Assembly (NCBI GenBank): GCA_021234155.1
Contig: JAJEKV010000838.1
Span: 1 to 64,000 of the forward strand
DNA: 64,000 nt
DNA from: Isoetes taiwanensis
Lineage: Eukaryota > Streptophyta > Lycopodiopsida > Isoetales > Isoetaceae
Direction: 5' to 3'
In this document: in pieces, positions 21,855 through 33,150 of the stretch
Position numbering within the stretch: position 1 is the stretch's first letter
Layout of the letters: each line of letters starts with the position of its first letter
Position numbers and translations under genes: made by a program
The notes under the pieces: model-generated
Told to the model about the DNA's origin: nothing
Seen by the model: only the letters and a program-made list of their open reading frames with translations
The model's database searches: none

Positions 21855-24010
21855 TCTAACATATATAACTCTCTTATGAAAATTCCTTTGGAATATTCTT
21901 TTTCGATGCCTCCTTCTAAAGGTGACACGTCACGGATTCGAGGAAAAAAAATCGACGACAAAAAATAGAAAAAAAATCGCTAGTTCGGGTGACATTTTGG
22001 ATCCATCATAATAGCGGCCCTGGCAGTGGCATGGATCCACGCTAGCATTCAATCCGCCATGCCCTAAACTCAGAAATGCAAAATGCAGACCGCTTGCATT
22101 CATTTCCGGTGTAGTGGTAGGGGGATCAAGGCGATGAACGCCGTGACGTTACAAATCATCCGGATGTTAATCTTAGCGCCACATTTTCTCGAACATCTCG
22201 CGGCCAAAGCTTTGAATCCGGCAGTTCAATTTCGATCCAAGTTGTGGCAAGCTATCGGCCTTGGTTCCACAAGCTGGACACTGCTCCGACGATTTTGTCC
22301 GACTACTTCTGCCTTGCCCGACAAGATAAAGCATGAAAATGATTTCGTACTTTGATTTGTAGTTCGGCTATCTGCCGTTTCTCCGTCTTTGAAGCGATCT
22401 TTGGAGAAGCCAGGTAAAATTGCAGCTAAAGCCCCTCTTTTTGTGAATCTTTTTAGAATACCGTTAGTGCAGAGGATGAATCAATGCCTCTTGGGTATTG
22501 TATTGCTCTTGGGCTAGACAGTTCTAAAAATTTATCTAGTGGGTACGATGATGGCAAAGAAAATGGTATTAATTATGCAAGGATAGCAGATATAAAGCCA
22601 CGTTTGATTAAGACCTTGGAGAAGAGATCTTTCCATCACTTATTTTCTACAGCATCTCGCCTACTTTGTCTAATTATGCTGCAGACATGGTGGCACTCAT
22701 TACTCCAACTGTTTCTAGAGCAAGCCTTTGCATATGCAATGGGAAAATATTAGATGGTCTCCATTTTTTGGAGGCAAACCAGTTGTGGCACAATTATAGC
22801 CAGGGATCAATTTGAAGAATTATAAATCTATAACTAGGTCTTTCAATCGTACTATTGTGCGCTTATGTGAAATTAATAGGAGATGTGCAAACGTTATGCT
22901 CAAGCCTAGTAATAGGGGGAAAGAATTGATTGAAAGACCTGAAAAATGTCTACATGCTTTAACTTATGAATTGAGATCATACTTCTGGCTAGGAGCATCA
23001 TGATTGATTATTACTCTTTGTATTTTCAAAACGATTTGTTAGCTTTGCAACCCTTCTTCAATTTGTGGTCACTTTTTTTTACGTAAGAATGTTAAAATGA
23101 TAAAATGGTAAGGTTCTCGTATTCCATGTTGCTCATTTCATTGCTTTTATGAATTTATTATTCTATTGTTACAGGGTATTTATGAATATACAAATGAAAT
23201 TCAAGCTCCTTTCTTCATGGCTTTTCGATGTGCAAAAATTATGCTCAAACCTGAAAATGGAGGCAAGGAATTGACAATCATTTGCATTCTTTAAGTTATC
23301 ACTTGATATCATACTTCTTGCTACATTTCTAGCAACTTAACAACATATATAGGTATTAGAAAACAGAGTACTCTCTAATTGAATTTGGACGTGGTCTCAC
23401 TGTCCAAAGTTTGCTGCTCAAAACATTGGCTCTCCATTGAGTGGGTAACATAACTTTGATAACTTCAGTTTGGAGATTGGAGATCAAGTCATTGTGGAGA
23501 AGTTCTAAGAGAATCTGTCGCTATTTGTTACTTACTACAGATATCCAAGAGTCAATTTATGGATTTCTCAGCCTTTGTTGCTAAAATTAGTTACGTTCAT
23601 GACAGTGTGTTGGTGTACTACTCTAATGTTTTATATAAGATGACACGTCATTAAGACCTTGGTATATTTGCGCCATAATATTGTCATCGTTCTATCTTGA
23701 GCTAGGTAGAACTATAAATTAGGAATTAAACTTTTTCGTGGCATTACAACAAAATCTCTGACTCGTGGCACCATCACTTGGGTCACCAGTAGAAAACATT
23801 ATTCATGCCACCAATAGCTAACATAGCAACCATTAATTTAAATGTATCTAATTAACTTCAATACCTTCTTTTATAATGTCTTAAATTAGAACAAAATTCA
23901 AATGTCCACATATACTGTCAAACGAAAAAGAAGTGTCAAACGAAGAAGAAGTGAGTCAGTTGGGAAGAGAAATGTTCGCGGCGGCCTTGGCCGCCGCGAT
24001 AAATTTCTTG
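21855..24010 (+). mobile_element. Helitron-like non-autonomous element inserted in the ATGGTT satellite
   Basis: The left boundary has satellite ending in A, then TCTAACATATATAAC. The right boundary has a perfect 10-bp-arm hairpin (23977-23998), 12 nt, then CTTG and T as the satellite resumes. A 5' TC, a GC-rich hairpin 10-12 nt from the 3' end and an A|T target are hallmarks of Helitrons; the terminal CTTG differs from the canonical CTRR by one base. No Rep or helicase is encoded. Open frames inside (22083-22355, 22484-22753) are unrecognised and may be captured gene fragments. The boundary bases can also be read as T|T. Confidence 0.55.
23977..23998 (+). other. 3' hairpin of the Helitron-like element
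   Basis: CGCGGCGGCC and GGCCGCCGCG are exact inverse complements separated by TT. It is strongly GC-rich in an AT-rich neighbourhood. Confidence 0.85.
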
Positions 24011-24158
24011 TAATGTTTAATGTTTTTAATGGTTATATGGTTTTAATGTTTTTAATGGTTATATGGTTGTAATGTTTTTAATGGTTCTGTATGGTTTAAA
24101 TGGTTTTAGTAGTTTAAATGGATTTAATGGCTTTAATGGTTGTATATGGTTTTAATGT
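24011..24158 (+). repeat. (A)ATGGTT satellite, right half
   Basis: Same word set as 21658-21854 and same orientation, decaying into TTTAATGGC near 24,140. Confidence 0.75.
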
Positions 24159-24179
24159 GTGCTCTTTCATTCAGGGAGC

Positions 24180-25915
24180 ATGTGAGATGAGCAAAAAGGA
24201 GCCAAGGAAGCCCAGTACAGGACATTGCCCTAGGCTCCAATGGAGGAAGATGGCCTGCTTTGCAACGAGACGGTATTTGCAGAGGGCATCATAACTGCAG
24301 TTGATCCTTTTGATAGTGTGAATGATGAAAGGCTGGGAGATGATCATCTTGGAGTTGGCATTGTGAAGCTTCTTATCCAAGTTGATACAATCATGTCCCG
24401 TGGAAGCTCTAGTAATTGCATTGTGTGCTCCGGGTTGTTGGAGTCCCAAAACACAGTTAAGATGGCCAATTAGATATATTACACACAAGAATGGTGAGAG
24501 TTTGGAAGGCCCCTTGAACTAGATACCCCAAGGCCCACCCCGGGCCATGTGGAAGATTTGGTGGTGGATGAGCATCCTTTGATCACAAGGGAAGAGGCTA
24601 TGTTTTTCATAAAAGGCAGACCAAGGATGCCCAAGAGGCCTAGAAGTGACAAATATTTAGAAAGGATGGAAAGTATGGCCCCAACCAAAGAAAACCCGGA
24701 GGCAATTAGGGGACAAGAGTGTTGCAATCTAGATTGCACATGACAGTCTGATGTGGATGACCTCGATGAGATAAGGTCCCAATACATTGGACAGCTTGGA
24801 AAGATAGGATTAATTTCATCTACTCCTTGTGTAGAAATTCGATTATGATGAAAACAGGGAAGGTTATTATATCAATTGAGGGGCCCTCAAGGTATGTATG
24901 AGAGCATTGAGATAGATTCTTGGCGTGAGCAAGTCTTCATTCTACGGATCTTTGGGGCGAGGTTAGAAAAGGGCACAGTTGTTCCAACATGGCAATGCAC
25001 CGACTTTGAAACCCTGTGAGCAAACACTCTCAAGGCCATTGCAGGTCTTGAGAGCTTTGTGAGATACATGTCTCAATCTATGCCCCACAAGTCGAAGGTG
25101 AACGAAAGCACGGTGTGCGAGTGGTGCAAAGGGTGTTGCCACAACATTATATCCAAAAAGAGTGCCTTAAAGAGGTCAACTCCATCCTAGAAACCACTTG
25201 GAGGTAGGCCTCTTTCTCAATCACATTTCAAAGCAAGTTATGGAGCACTCACTTCTCGGGGACGCGGAGTGTCACGCAACACATGCCATTCTCAAAGTGC
25301 AACACTTGCATTCAACTCAAGGATACACTTGCATCAACTACAATAGAGAAAGAAAGAATCGCAATTAGGGAGCAATTTGCAGATCACCAAAGGGACCAAA
25401 TATCATGTAGGCAGCTTGTATTAGCAAAGTGGAGAACATTTTCTCGGATCGCGACTGTGATTTTTTGTGTATAATTCATGATAAGATGGACCAACACAAG
25501 ACTTTCTTTGCCAAAGCTAGATCCTTTACCCAAGCATTGCCAAAACGCTTTTCGGATGAAAGTAAGTCTGGCGGGTGTCTTAACACATGGGCATGGAACT
25601 GGAACCTATGGTCATTTTGTGCTTGATCTATGGAGGGATGATCCAAACTTACATGTGAGCTCTATTTTCAAGTGCTTGAGAACACTAGAGAAAGGATCGA
25701 TAGAAGGGAGGAGGTATTCCCCCCATCAACCCCATTTTGAGGCTTTGATGGATGATCAACCGCTTTGTTCTGAAAGGCGGATAAAAGCTCACATCCAAGG
25801 TGTCCAAGTGAATCAAGGAGGACTTGGGATGATTTCCCCTTACTTGAGAAACAACTGCATGAGTCCCATTTTCAGTCCGAGTCCTAAAATTCGAGATTTG
25901 ACCCACTTTAATTAA
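24180..25915 (+). pseudogene. Decayed transposase-like gene (D-x-MDQxKT family)
   Basis: Segments in several frames read, in order: MPFSKCNTCIQLKDTL (about 25,283), a charged helical stretch, IIHDKMDQHKTFF (about 25,470-25,510), SLAGVLTHGHGTGTYGHFVL and DLWRDDPN (about 25,560-25,650), then PHQPHF near 25,730. The order C..C..LK, D.MDQ.KT, L.G...HG......., W..DPN is one I associate with a widespread family of uncharacterised eukaryotic RNase-H-like transposase relatives (often labelled DUF7869; from memory, uncertain). Upstream fragments from 24,240 may be its N-terminal part. Frameshifts and stops throughout. No terminal inverted repeats were identified. Confidence 0.45.
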
Positions 25916-27604
25916 ATGCGACTTTCCCACGATTATGGCATATTTTGGAGATTATATTAATAGTCACTAAAATATTCTTTAAAATGGAATATTCGAGAAG
26001 TATGCAAAATAACCACACTCCCATTCGACGGTGGACAACGGTTGGATTCAGATAACTTGGAAGAGATAACTTGGAAGTACAAGTGGTTAAGGGTACTTTC
26101 CCATGAGATTGGCGACCTAAAAATCTGGATCCAGGTCAAAGGTTTGAGCGTTAAGAAATGCTTGGTGGTTACTTATGATTCAGGTCAAAAACCTGAGTCT
26201 TTGAGGTTGAGGCGCCCACGGGAACCAGCACGCCTTGATCTGGACCTCAAAAAAACCTTGAGGTCGGAGGCCCATGGGAAAGCACCCTAAGAATAGGAAG
26301 GCTTTTCATATTACAAGAGGGTCATATTTTACAATGTGAAATTAACTCGTTACTGTGCACGCCACCAATTGCAGCATATAAGCCAGCTTGTCACCCACGT
26401 AGCAAAGCTTTAGGGTTGACAAGCCTTGCAAGACCCTAAAAACCATGCAAAATAAAGTCCAAAAAAAAGTAGACCTTCAAAAACAAGTCTACATTTTCCA
26501 TAGCCTTGCAAAATGAAAGTAAAAAAAAAAAATTGCCATGCAACAAAAAGTCTACTTTTGGCATAGCCATGCACTTATACCCCTATTTTAAATATATGTA
26601 TCATATACGTATTATGTATCAACCAACCATTGTACTATTATGATATAGATACTATATATACTAGGGAAATAAAAATTGGAGAAATCAAAGAAAGAAGTAA
26701 GGAATAATATATATAAATAGTAAGAAATTCATCATTTACATTATAGCATTATAATTATGGTTTGGCATGGCGTAAGTAATATTGCCAACTGAAATTTGGA
26801 TTCTAAAATATTTTATTTGCTTGCTTTATGAAATTGGGGGAAAAATTTTTCCTCTTTTCTTTCTCTGATACTTCTAACGTCGATGATTGTGCGGCTCTAA
26901 ATTGTGTCCCGAATCATTAGATCATGCCCCGAATCCGTCAAATCATGCCCCGAATCAACAGGATTGGATCAATCGAATCTATTTGAGCAGCCAGAATGCA
27001 TGAAACAAACTCGAATATAGAATCTTTGAATCAATTTGGGCAGCCAGAATACAAGACAATGCTTCTTGTAAGCTGTCCGGGAAGAGCTGAAATTTAGTGG
27101 TGTTCATACAATCTTTATGTGTTAAACATTCCGAGTGCATTGTTACGTTTAAGTATTTTAAGGAGAAAAAAAAATTTAAGGCCGGGCATTGTTACTTTTA
27201 AATGAAAGTCTAATTTATATTATGCCATGCAATTTGAAAGTCCATTTTTTAATGTGAAGGGCAGCCCTTCAATTTCCAACCCTGGTTGCAGCAGCAATTG
27301 CTCTGCTAACCCGTCCGTTGGCTCAATCTTCTATCATTTCACTACTGTCTGATAGAACGATCTTTTTTTTGCATAATCTGTACTCTGTTGGAAACTCTGT
27401 TCAATGCTATTTCTAAACCTATACCATCGCCATTTCTGCATGTTAAAGCATATGGACACCTTGCTGTTATAATCCAGCAGCTATGGACAAGATCAAGGTA
27501 GTGTATTAACCGCTCTGTTTGTTTTTCTGTCATCTCTCAATGTATTGTCGTATATTCGCAGACTTTTATTGCCCTTGCATTGTTAATATGCCATTCTTGG
27601 CTTT
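25916..27604. other. Intergenic, AT-rich with small repeats
   Basis: Short direct repeats include AAAAAGT(A/C)(G/T)AC...CATAGCC(T/A)TGCA near 26,465-26,575, ATCATGCCCCGAATC twice near 26,922-26,955, and GAATC.ATTTG(A/G)GCAGCCAGAAT near 26,977 and 27,027. No gene recognised. The promoter of the PPR gene would lie in the last few hundred bases; no clear TATA box was chosen. Confidence 0.5.
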
Positions 27605-28885
27605 ATGGATTCGAATGTGGTTCCTTTGTCCATAGGCCATGCTTACCGCCTGTTGCAGAAATGCACGGAATCCCAAGACCTGCATCTTGGAAGAAAAGTG
27701 CAAATTCTGATGCTTTCTAACGGTCTTGATTCTGTTGCTTTCCTCACCGATCATTTAATTCGTTTGTTTTCGACCTGTGGAAGCTTGGTTGAAGCAAACC
27801 ATGCATTTGTAAAGATAGCAAATCCAAGTAATTATACATGGAATGCAGCTGTTGGGGCTCATGCTAAACTTGGGGATGATGAAAGGGCCACCGATTTGTA
27901 TTGCAGAATGGAACTGGAAGGCATAGGACCAAACAAATTTACCTTTTTAAATATGATGAAAGCATGCATCAATAGAGACAGTATAGAGCACTGCAGGTGC
28001 ATTCACGAGAGAATAGTTGAAGATGGGCTTCAATCTGAAATTGTTATAGGGAGCACCATTATAGATATGTATGGCAAGTGTGGAAGCCTGGATGAAGCAC
28101 GCAAGTTCTTTGACAATTTGATAAACCGTAACGTAGTTACTTGGAGTGCAATGATTGCAGGATATGTTCAACAAAGTGAAGGGTTAATGGCACTGGACTG
28201 CTTCGCATATATGCAAAATCAGGGGATAAAGCCTAACAAGGTTACATATCTGAGTATTTTGAAAGCCTGTGGAAGTACAGGCCTTATAGAACATGGCAAA
28301 TATATTCATAAGCAAATCATCAAGGAAGATATTCAATTTGACATGGCTCTAGGGAATACAATTGTTGATATGTATGCCAAATGTGGGAACTTAGATGATG
28401 CATATGCAGCCTTTAGAGCACTATATAATAGAGATGTGGTAACATGGACTGCATTAATTGATGGATATGCGCAGCATGGCAAGGACTGTTTTGCTTTGGG
28501 GTGTTTTGACAATATGCAAAGGGAGGGTATACAGCCAGATACAACCATCTTTATTAGTGTACTCAATGCATGCAGCAACACAGGTTTAGTACATGAAGGT
28601 CATCACTATTTTCAATCTATGTGTAACTGGTATGGATTATTTCCAGATCTACAGCATTATAATTGCATGATTGACCTTTTGGCACGAGCAGGATGCTTCA
28701 ATGAGGCCCATGAATTGCTCCAAGTTACTGTGCAGCCTAATCCTGTTGGCTGGAGAGAGCTTTTGAGTGCATGTAAAATCTATGAGAATTTAGAGCTTGG
28801 AAGAAGATGCTTTGATGAGATAGGTCGTTTGGATTCTTCATGTTCTTCATCTTATGTGCTTATGTCTGACATTTATAAAGTTTAA
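27605..28885 (+). CDS. PLS-class pentatricopeptide repeat protein, truncated E domain
   Basis: Single open frame of 426 residues. PPR proteins bind organellar RNA one base per repeat and act in editing, splicing or stability. Repeat landmarks: CGSLVEANHAF (about 58-68), YTWNAAVGAHAKLGD (77-91), IIDMYGKCGSLDEARKFFD (152-170), VVTWSAMIAGYVQQ (177-190), IKPNKVTYLSILKACG (208-223), IVDMYAKCGNLDDA (253-266), VVTWTALIDGYAQHG (278-292), IQPDTTIFISVLNACS (309-324) and YNCMIDLLARAGCFNEA (352-368). After residue 378, VGWRELLSAC and YVLMSDIY mark the start of an E motif that stops at 426, without E+ or DYW. The N-terminus lacks an obvious transit peptide, so the true start may be upstream or the protein may be partial. 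It is the only long intact ORF in the window. Confidence 0.9.
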   Translation: MDSNVVPLSIGHAYRLLQKCTESQDLHLGRKVQILMLSNGLDSVAFLTDHLIRLFSTCGSLVEANHAFVKIANPSNYTWNAAVGAHAKLGDDERATDLYCRMELEGIGPNKFTFLNMMKACINRDSIEHCRCIHERIVEDGLQSEIVIGSTIIDMYGKCGSLDEARKFFDNLINRNVVTWSAMIAGYVQQSEGLMALDCFAYMQNQGIKPNKVTYLSILKACGSTGLIEHGKYIHKQIIKEDIQFDMALGNTIVDMYAKCGNLDDAYAAFRALYNRDVVTWTALIDGYAQHGKDCFALGCFDNMQREGIQPDTTIFISVLNACSNTGLVHEGHHYFQSMCNWYGLFPDLQHYNCMIDLLARAGCFNEAHELLQVTVQPNPVGWRELLSACKIYENLELGRRCFDEIGRLDSSCSSSYVLMSDIYKV

Positions 28886-30063
28886 CCTCCCTTAAGGACA
28901 TCAAATGTGTTGTAGCATATCATTCTAGCTAACTTTCTATCTAACATGGTGTTCTAGCGGAATCATTGCGGGGAGCTTGTACATTAGGCATGTCAAATTC
29001 AAAATTTTGTGAGCTCACTGTTTAAATTTTGGGGTGTAACATTTCTGACTGCTCTTATTTTGTGTAGATTCATTATTCAAGTGATAATATTGAATTTTAG
29101 GGCAGCGTGAATGAGCGTTGGGGAACAAGACTCTGCTAAAAAAGGTTATATATAATCTTCCAATTTTTATGTTTGGTATTTGTGGGCCGTATCTCAGGCA
29201 TGGTTTTGCCTAGATTTCATGGCTGTATGTAGCCGAAACAGTATGTGGAGAGTATGCCTATGCTTGCTGGCGGGCGATGGGTTTGGTGGTTCTCAGGGAG
29301 ATGGAGTTGGATTTCTGAGTGCATGGTTTGAAAATAGAAGGAGAATGCTCTGGAGATTGGATGGACAGGTCATGGAGGCATGCCGGTGTAGTCGGTTGTT
29401 GGGTGTATGCTTGGAGCGACTGGCCGGCACATCATGAGGATGCTGGCGAGTCTTGCCTCTGATTTTGTTGTCGGAGTAGTAATTGCAGGGGCTAAAAAGT
29501 GAAATTATGATTCTGAGAAGTAAAGCCTGGGTTATAGAGATGAATTGAAGTAAAGCCTGAGTTATACAGATGAATTGTTTGAGAGATGGCCTATCGAAGG
29601 ATAGTGAGCCAAAGAACTCGGGTAAAGCTGAAGAATCCCAAGATGGGTTGCTTACAGGAAGAAAGGATAAAACTTTCACGTGAGCCTTTTGCCTGTTCGT
29701 TTCTGCCAGAACTCGCAGATGCCAGCTCTTCTGGGCTGCAAAAAACCACAGTGACAATGGTCAGATGGATTTGCTTCTTCCTCCAGTTTAATAGTGCCAA
29801 AACATAGCTCAAATCACAAGCAATCCTGATTTAAACTTGGAGTAAAAAAACAGAGCTTCTAGTTCTGGGTTAAGACGACCAGATCGTTCTTCGAACTGGA
29901 GTAGCTGATATGAAGAGGAAAATAAGGTCTGGAAATAGCTGATTCGGCGGACAGCACAAACTGGGGCAAGTATGCATCTTGCTGATGCTGAAGCTGTAAA
30001 TGTTAGTGTTGCAAATGTTAGTGCTGCTGCAATCAATAGGCCCAAGGTCAAAAGGTCAAAAGG
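28886..30063. other. Intergenic, no recognised gene
   Basis: Only short open frames. A direct repeat AAGTAAAGCCTG(G/A)GTTATA(G/C)AGATGAATTG occurs near 29,519 and 29,550. Confidence 0.5.
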
Positions 30064-30575
30064 TTGAGGATGCCAGCTAGTTTAAAAGGGAAGCTTTATG
30101 TTACATCCAACGAGGTAATTGAGGCAATATTAGAAGAACAAAGGAAGGCAGAGGAGGCAGCTAAAGTTAGACAGGAAAAAATGGAAGAGAAGAAGAGGAT
30201 GCAAGAAGAAAGGAAAGTAGCACAAGAAAGAGAGAGGATGAGGAAAGAAGAGGCTAGAAAAGCAAGGGAAGAGAAAAGATGTTAAGAGAGATGGAAAAGA
30301 ATAAGAAGAGGAAGTCTTTTTATCATATAAGCGAGATTCTTGTTTGGAGTAAGAGATGCAAAAGAAGTACAAATCTTAATTGCAGAAATGTTGGAGAGCA
30401 TGAGCAGGTTAAGTCAAATGAGATTGTTGAACATGTAAAGGAGCAGAATGTTAATAATCAGGTTATTGTACAAGACAATATCTGTACCAGCCAATCCTTG
30501 GATTTATTTGTGAGTCTTCCTATAGACGATGGACCTGGAAATATTGACACTCTTGAGTGTCAAGTGGATTCTTAA
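30064..30575 (+). pseudogene. Lys/Glu/Arg-rich coiled-coil ORF with one frameshift
   Basis: The frame 30064-30285 gives a long charged helix (EEQRKAEEAAKVRQEKMEEK and similar heptads) preceded by SLKGKLYVTSNEVIEAI. The overlapping frame 30279-30575 continues with KNKKRK-rich and then acidic sequence, ending in a stop. The overlap of only a few bases suggests one ORF broken by a single indel. Such basic/acidic tails occur in pogo/Tigger-type transposases and in many unrelated proteins; the identity is open. Confidence 0.4.
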
Positions 30576-31615
30576 ACCTCTGAGAACAGGACCAAAAGTT
30601 TAGATGATGTATATAGAGCTGAAGCACTTGCACATCTGAAACATTTGAATTTGAATATGATTTAACTTTGTAAATCCATTTGTTCTATGCATTCTAAGTC
30701 AAAGGAATTCAATGTATTTTATGCTGCATTCAATGTATTTAATTGTATTTCTCTAGTAAACTAAAATTTAGGTACTCTTTATTTATTTAAGTTAATTAAC
30801 TATTTTTAAAATTTCACAGTGACAAATCTATTCTGTTTTGCAGGCCAGCACCTTAGGCTAGTTGACCTTCAAAAGAAGGTTAACTAGAGGTTCAAATCCT
30901 TCAATGTTGAATTAGATTAATTGTAGTCTGAATGTGTCTATTACTTGTAAAGTGTTGTTAAAATTTTGGCATCACTTCTATGGTAATATACTGCTCCAAA
31001 TAGTTGAATTGTAAGAACAATTGTTATCTACTTGGTTCACTAATGTAGGTAATTCAGCGCACCAAATAGAAACTAGGATGTCACCATCTGCAGGTAAGGT
31101 GTGCACCAGTAGAAGATCTTCGGCGCACCAAATATAGGTAAGAAGTGCACCATGAGGGAGAATGCCTGTGCCATGCTAAAATGCTCCATGTGGCGACAAT
31201 CATCACCATGATGGTAGTAAGATCCCCTCTAGTTAACGCTTTTGCAGCGATACTTCTACTGAATTTTTTGGCCCAAAGGCTTCATGTTCTGATGCATTAC
31301 ATAATAGAGCATATTTTAGAATTGAAATTTAAGTGTTTGATCGTTTTCATTAATCTGGAGGATCAAATTTCTGTTAGGTGCACCAATAAAGGGGACCCTA
31401 CCTTATCCACAGTTCTATGGGTTTACCAATCAAAAAATATGGTGGTCACCGCCTTCTGCCATGGACAATGCTGCTTCTAGTTTGATGGTCCAAACAAAAA
31501 ATTCGCATCCCTCCGTTATCTCCCAGAAGCCATCTTCAGTTTTCTGGCATAAATGGCATGAATGTATGATTTTTTGAGCCTTTAAATTGGGTCGTTGCCT
31601 GCCCACTGCCATAGC
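30576..31615. other. Intergenic; possible Pol III-like box pair
   Basis: At 30854-30864 TAGGCTAGTTG resembles an A box. 35 bases on, GGTTCAAATCC (30889-30899) is a perfect B box. Between them ACCTTC and GAAGGT form a hairpin around AAAA. It could be a degenerate tRNA or SINE head; the acceptor stem does not pair. The GGTGCACC-type words near 31,055-31,150 repeat (GCGCACCAAATA twice). Confidence 0.3.
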
Positions 31616-31619
31616 CAAG

Positions 31620-31830
31620 CTTGGAGGTCGATATGCAGAAGAAATAGGCAACGAAAATTGTAGATCTAAGGTGGGCCTTCTGTTAATTGGGGTCTTGAGA
31701 TGAATCCGACCGCATCTTTCTTTCATATTGATCATGAAGACATTGCTTAAAAGTAAGTATGATTCTGGTTCCAATGCATCGGCCACAGGGGACTTAATCC
31801 TTGGAGGTGATGGTTTTTCGAAGAAAGAAC
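31620..31830 (+). pseudogene. OEP24-like first-exon fragment (duplicate)
   Basis: The start codon at 31734 opens MKTLLKSKYDSGSNA, matching the start of the OEP24-like gene at 62575 (MKASLKSKYDSSPN). The upstream 5' untranslated sequence also matches (AGAAATAGGCA, GTAGATC...AAGGTGGG, CTTAAAAGTAAGTATGATTC). The similarity is lost about 70 bases into the coding part. A partial duplicate in the same orientation. Confidence 0.6.
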
Positions 31831-32219
31831 TGTGTGACTTTGTATGAAAAGGGAAAAAATTGGCTCTGTAAATTGTTTCCCTAGCTCCCACTTAAAAGGA
31901 CAGGACATTGAAGAACAGGACATTGTTAATAATACAGTTCATAGAGAAAAAGCTTCGTTTTTTAAACAGGACAGGTCATTCGGGGGACAGAAGCAGAGGC
32001 CAACGCTTCTATGATTACGAACATTTTTTAGAATCCTTGCATTATACTGGCCTTTCTTGCTTGCTGCACTCATTCTCCCTACCGGAGCTTCTGGCTTGAA
32101 TGTTATGCCACTTTAGTGACTGTCGCCATTGCCAGATTCTGCTTTTCAGGAGAGAGCTGAGGTTAGAATGTGAAAATGCAGCTTCGATGCTCATTGAAAC
32201 AATTTTTAAATTCCATGGA

Positions 32220-32322
32220 CATACTTGCATTTCGCCATGTGGACAATGTCCAAATGTGTATAAATTAGTGGAACGGTGCTATTCTTTTCATTTGTTTGAT
32301 TCTACTAATTCTGCTTTCTGAT
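32220..32322 (+). repeat. CGQCPNVYKL-coding repeat, copy 1
   Basis: GGACAATGTCCAAATGTGTA and the following 60 bases match 38690-38770. In translation both give CGQCPNVYKL..RC.SFH.FD, so the shared frame suggests descent from a coding sequence. The CxxC suggests a zinc-ribbon-like fragment; the family is not identified. Confidence 0.45.
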
Positions 32323-32865
32323 GGTCGAGACTGCCTTTTGAATTGTGCAACTGAGGCACCTACATTCATTGTGTCATTGGTGGATTTTGGATATTAAAAT
32401 CAAATTTTGGATCGCAAGGCCAGCAAAGAAAAAAATTGTAGTGGCGAAGAAAAACCAGTAAAGAATGTGCAACTCTGTACAAATTCTGTAACTATAACAG
32501 AATAATATTGAGTGCTTCCTGTGTCTGTTCTTTGTATCTCAACTAAATGTTTTGTCTGGAACTGCTTCATAAAAGACAAAAATTCCTTTCTATTTCTTTC
32601 GAAATACAAATTCGCGAACAACAAAAAGTACCGCATGGCAGGCTGCTAGAAGAACGATGGCCTGAGGACTTTCACAATGAAAAAGGTGCTCCAATACCCT
32701 ATAAAATACCCCGCAAAAATGCCTATATAAATCCCCCTTTTTCTGCCGAAGAGAAGGGGGATAAAATATTTTTAGAATCGGCACATTTGGCCCCTAATCC
32801 TTTTTCCCTCATTTTATATGATAATACTCAATTATCTTTGGTGTCGCGAATCCCCAATCAAAGAA
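32323..32865. other. Unassigned; open frames without recognised domains
   Basis: Short open frames in 32547-32870 show no recognisable domain. Confidence 0.35.
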
Positions 32866-32869
32866 TGTG

Positions 32870-33150
32870 AATTCATACCCTGTTATAATTCGTAAAATAA
32901 TACCCTATTCAGATAATACCTTATTTCAGATCATAGCCTATTATCATTTGCAAAATAATACCCCACTTCAAATAATACCCCATTCCAAATAATTCCCTGT
33001 TTCAAATAATACCCCATTCCAAATAATTCCCTGTTACAAATGATACCCCATTCCAAATAACATACCCTCTTTCAAATACATACCCTGTTATCATTCATAA
33101 GAAAATACCCTGTTATCATTTGTAAGTTAATACCCATTTCAAAATAAGTT
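32870..33150 (+). repeat. ATACCCC/ATTCCCTG minisatellite
   Basis: A 16-20 bp unit of the form (C)AAATAATACCCCATTCC / AAATAATTCCCTGTT repeats about a dozen times with drift (AAATGATACCCC, AATACATACCCTG). A related tract is at 38,030-38,470. Confidence 0.75.

Noticed and set aside
21658-24158. Telomere-type repeat
   Set aside because: Units are TTAATGG/ATGGTT, not TTTAGGG, and are irregular.
30130-30372. Minus-strand open frame rich in Phe/Ser/Leu
   Set aside because: Antisense shadow of the Lys/Glu-rich coiled-coil frame.
30845-30905. Functional tRNA gene
   Set aside because: A and B boxes are plausible, but the acceptor stem does not pair and there is no Pol III stop at the right place.
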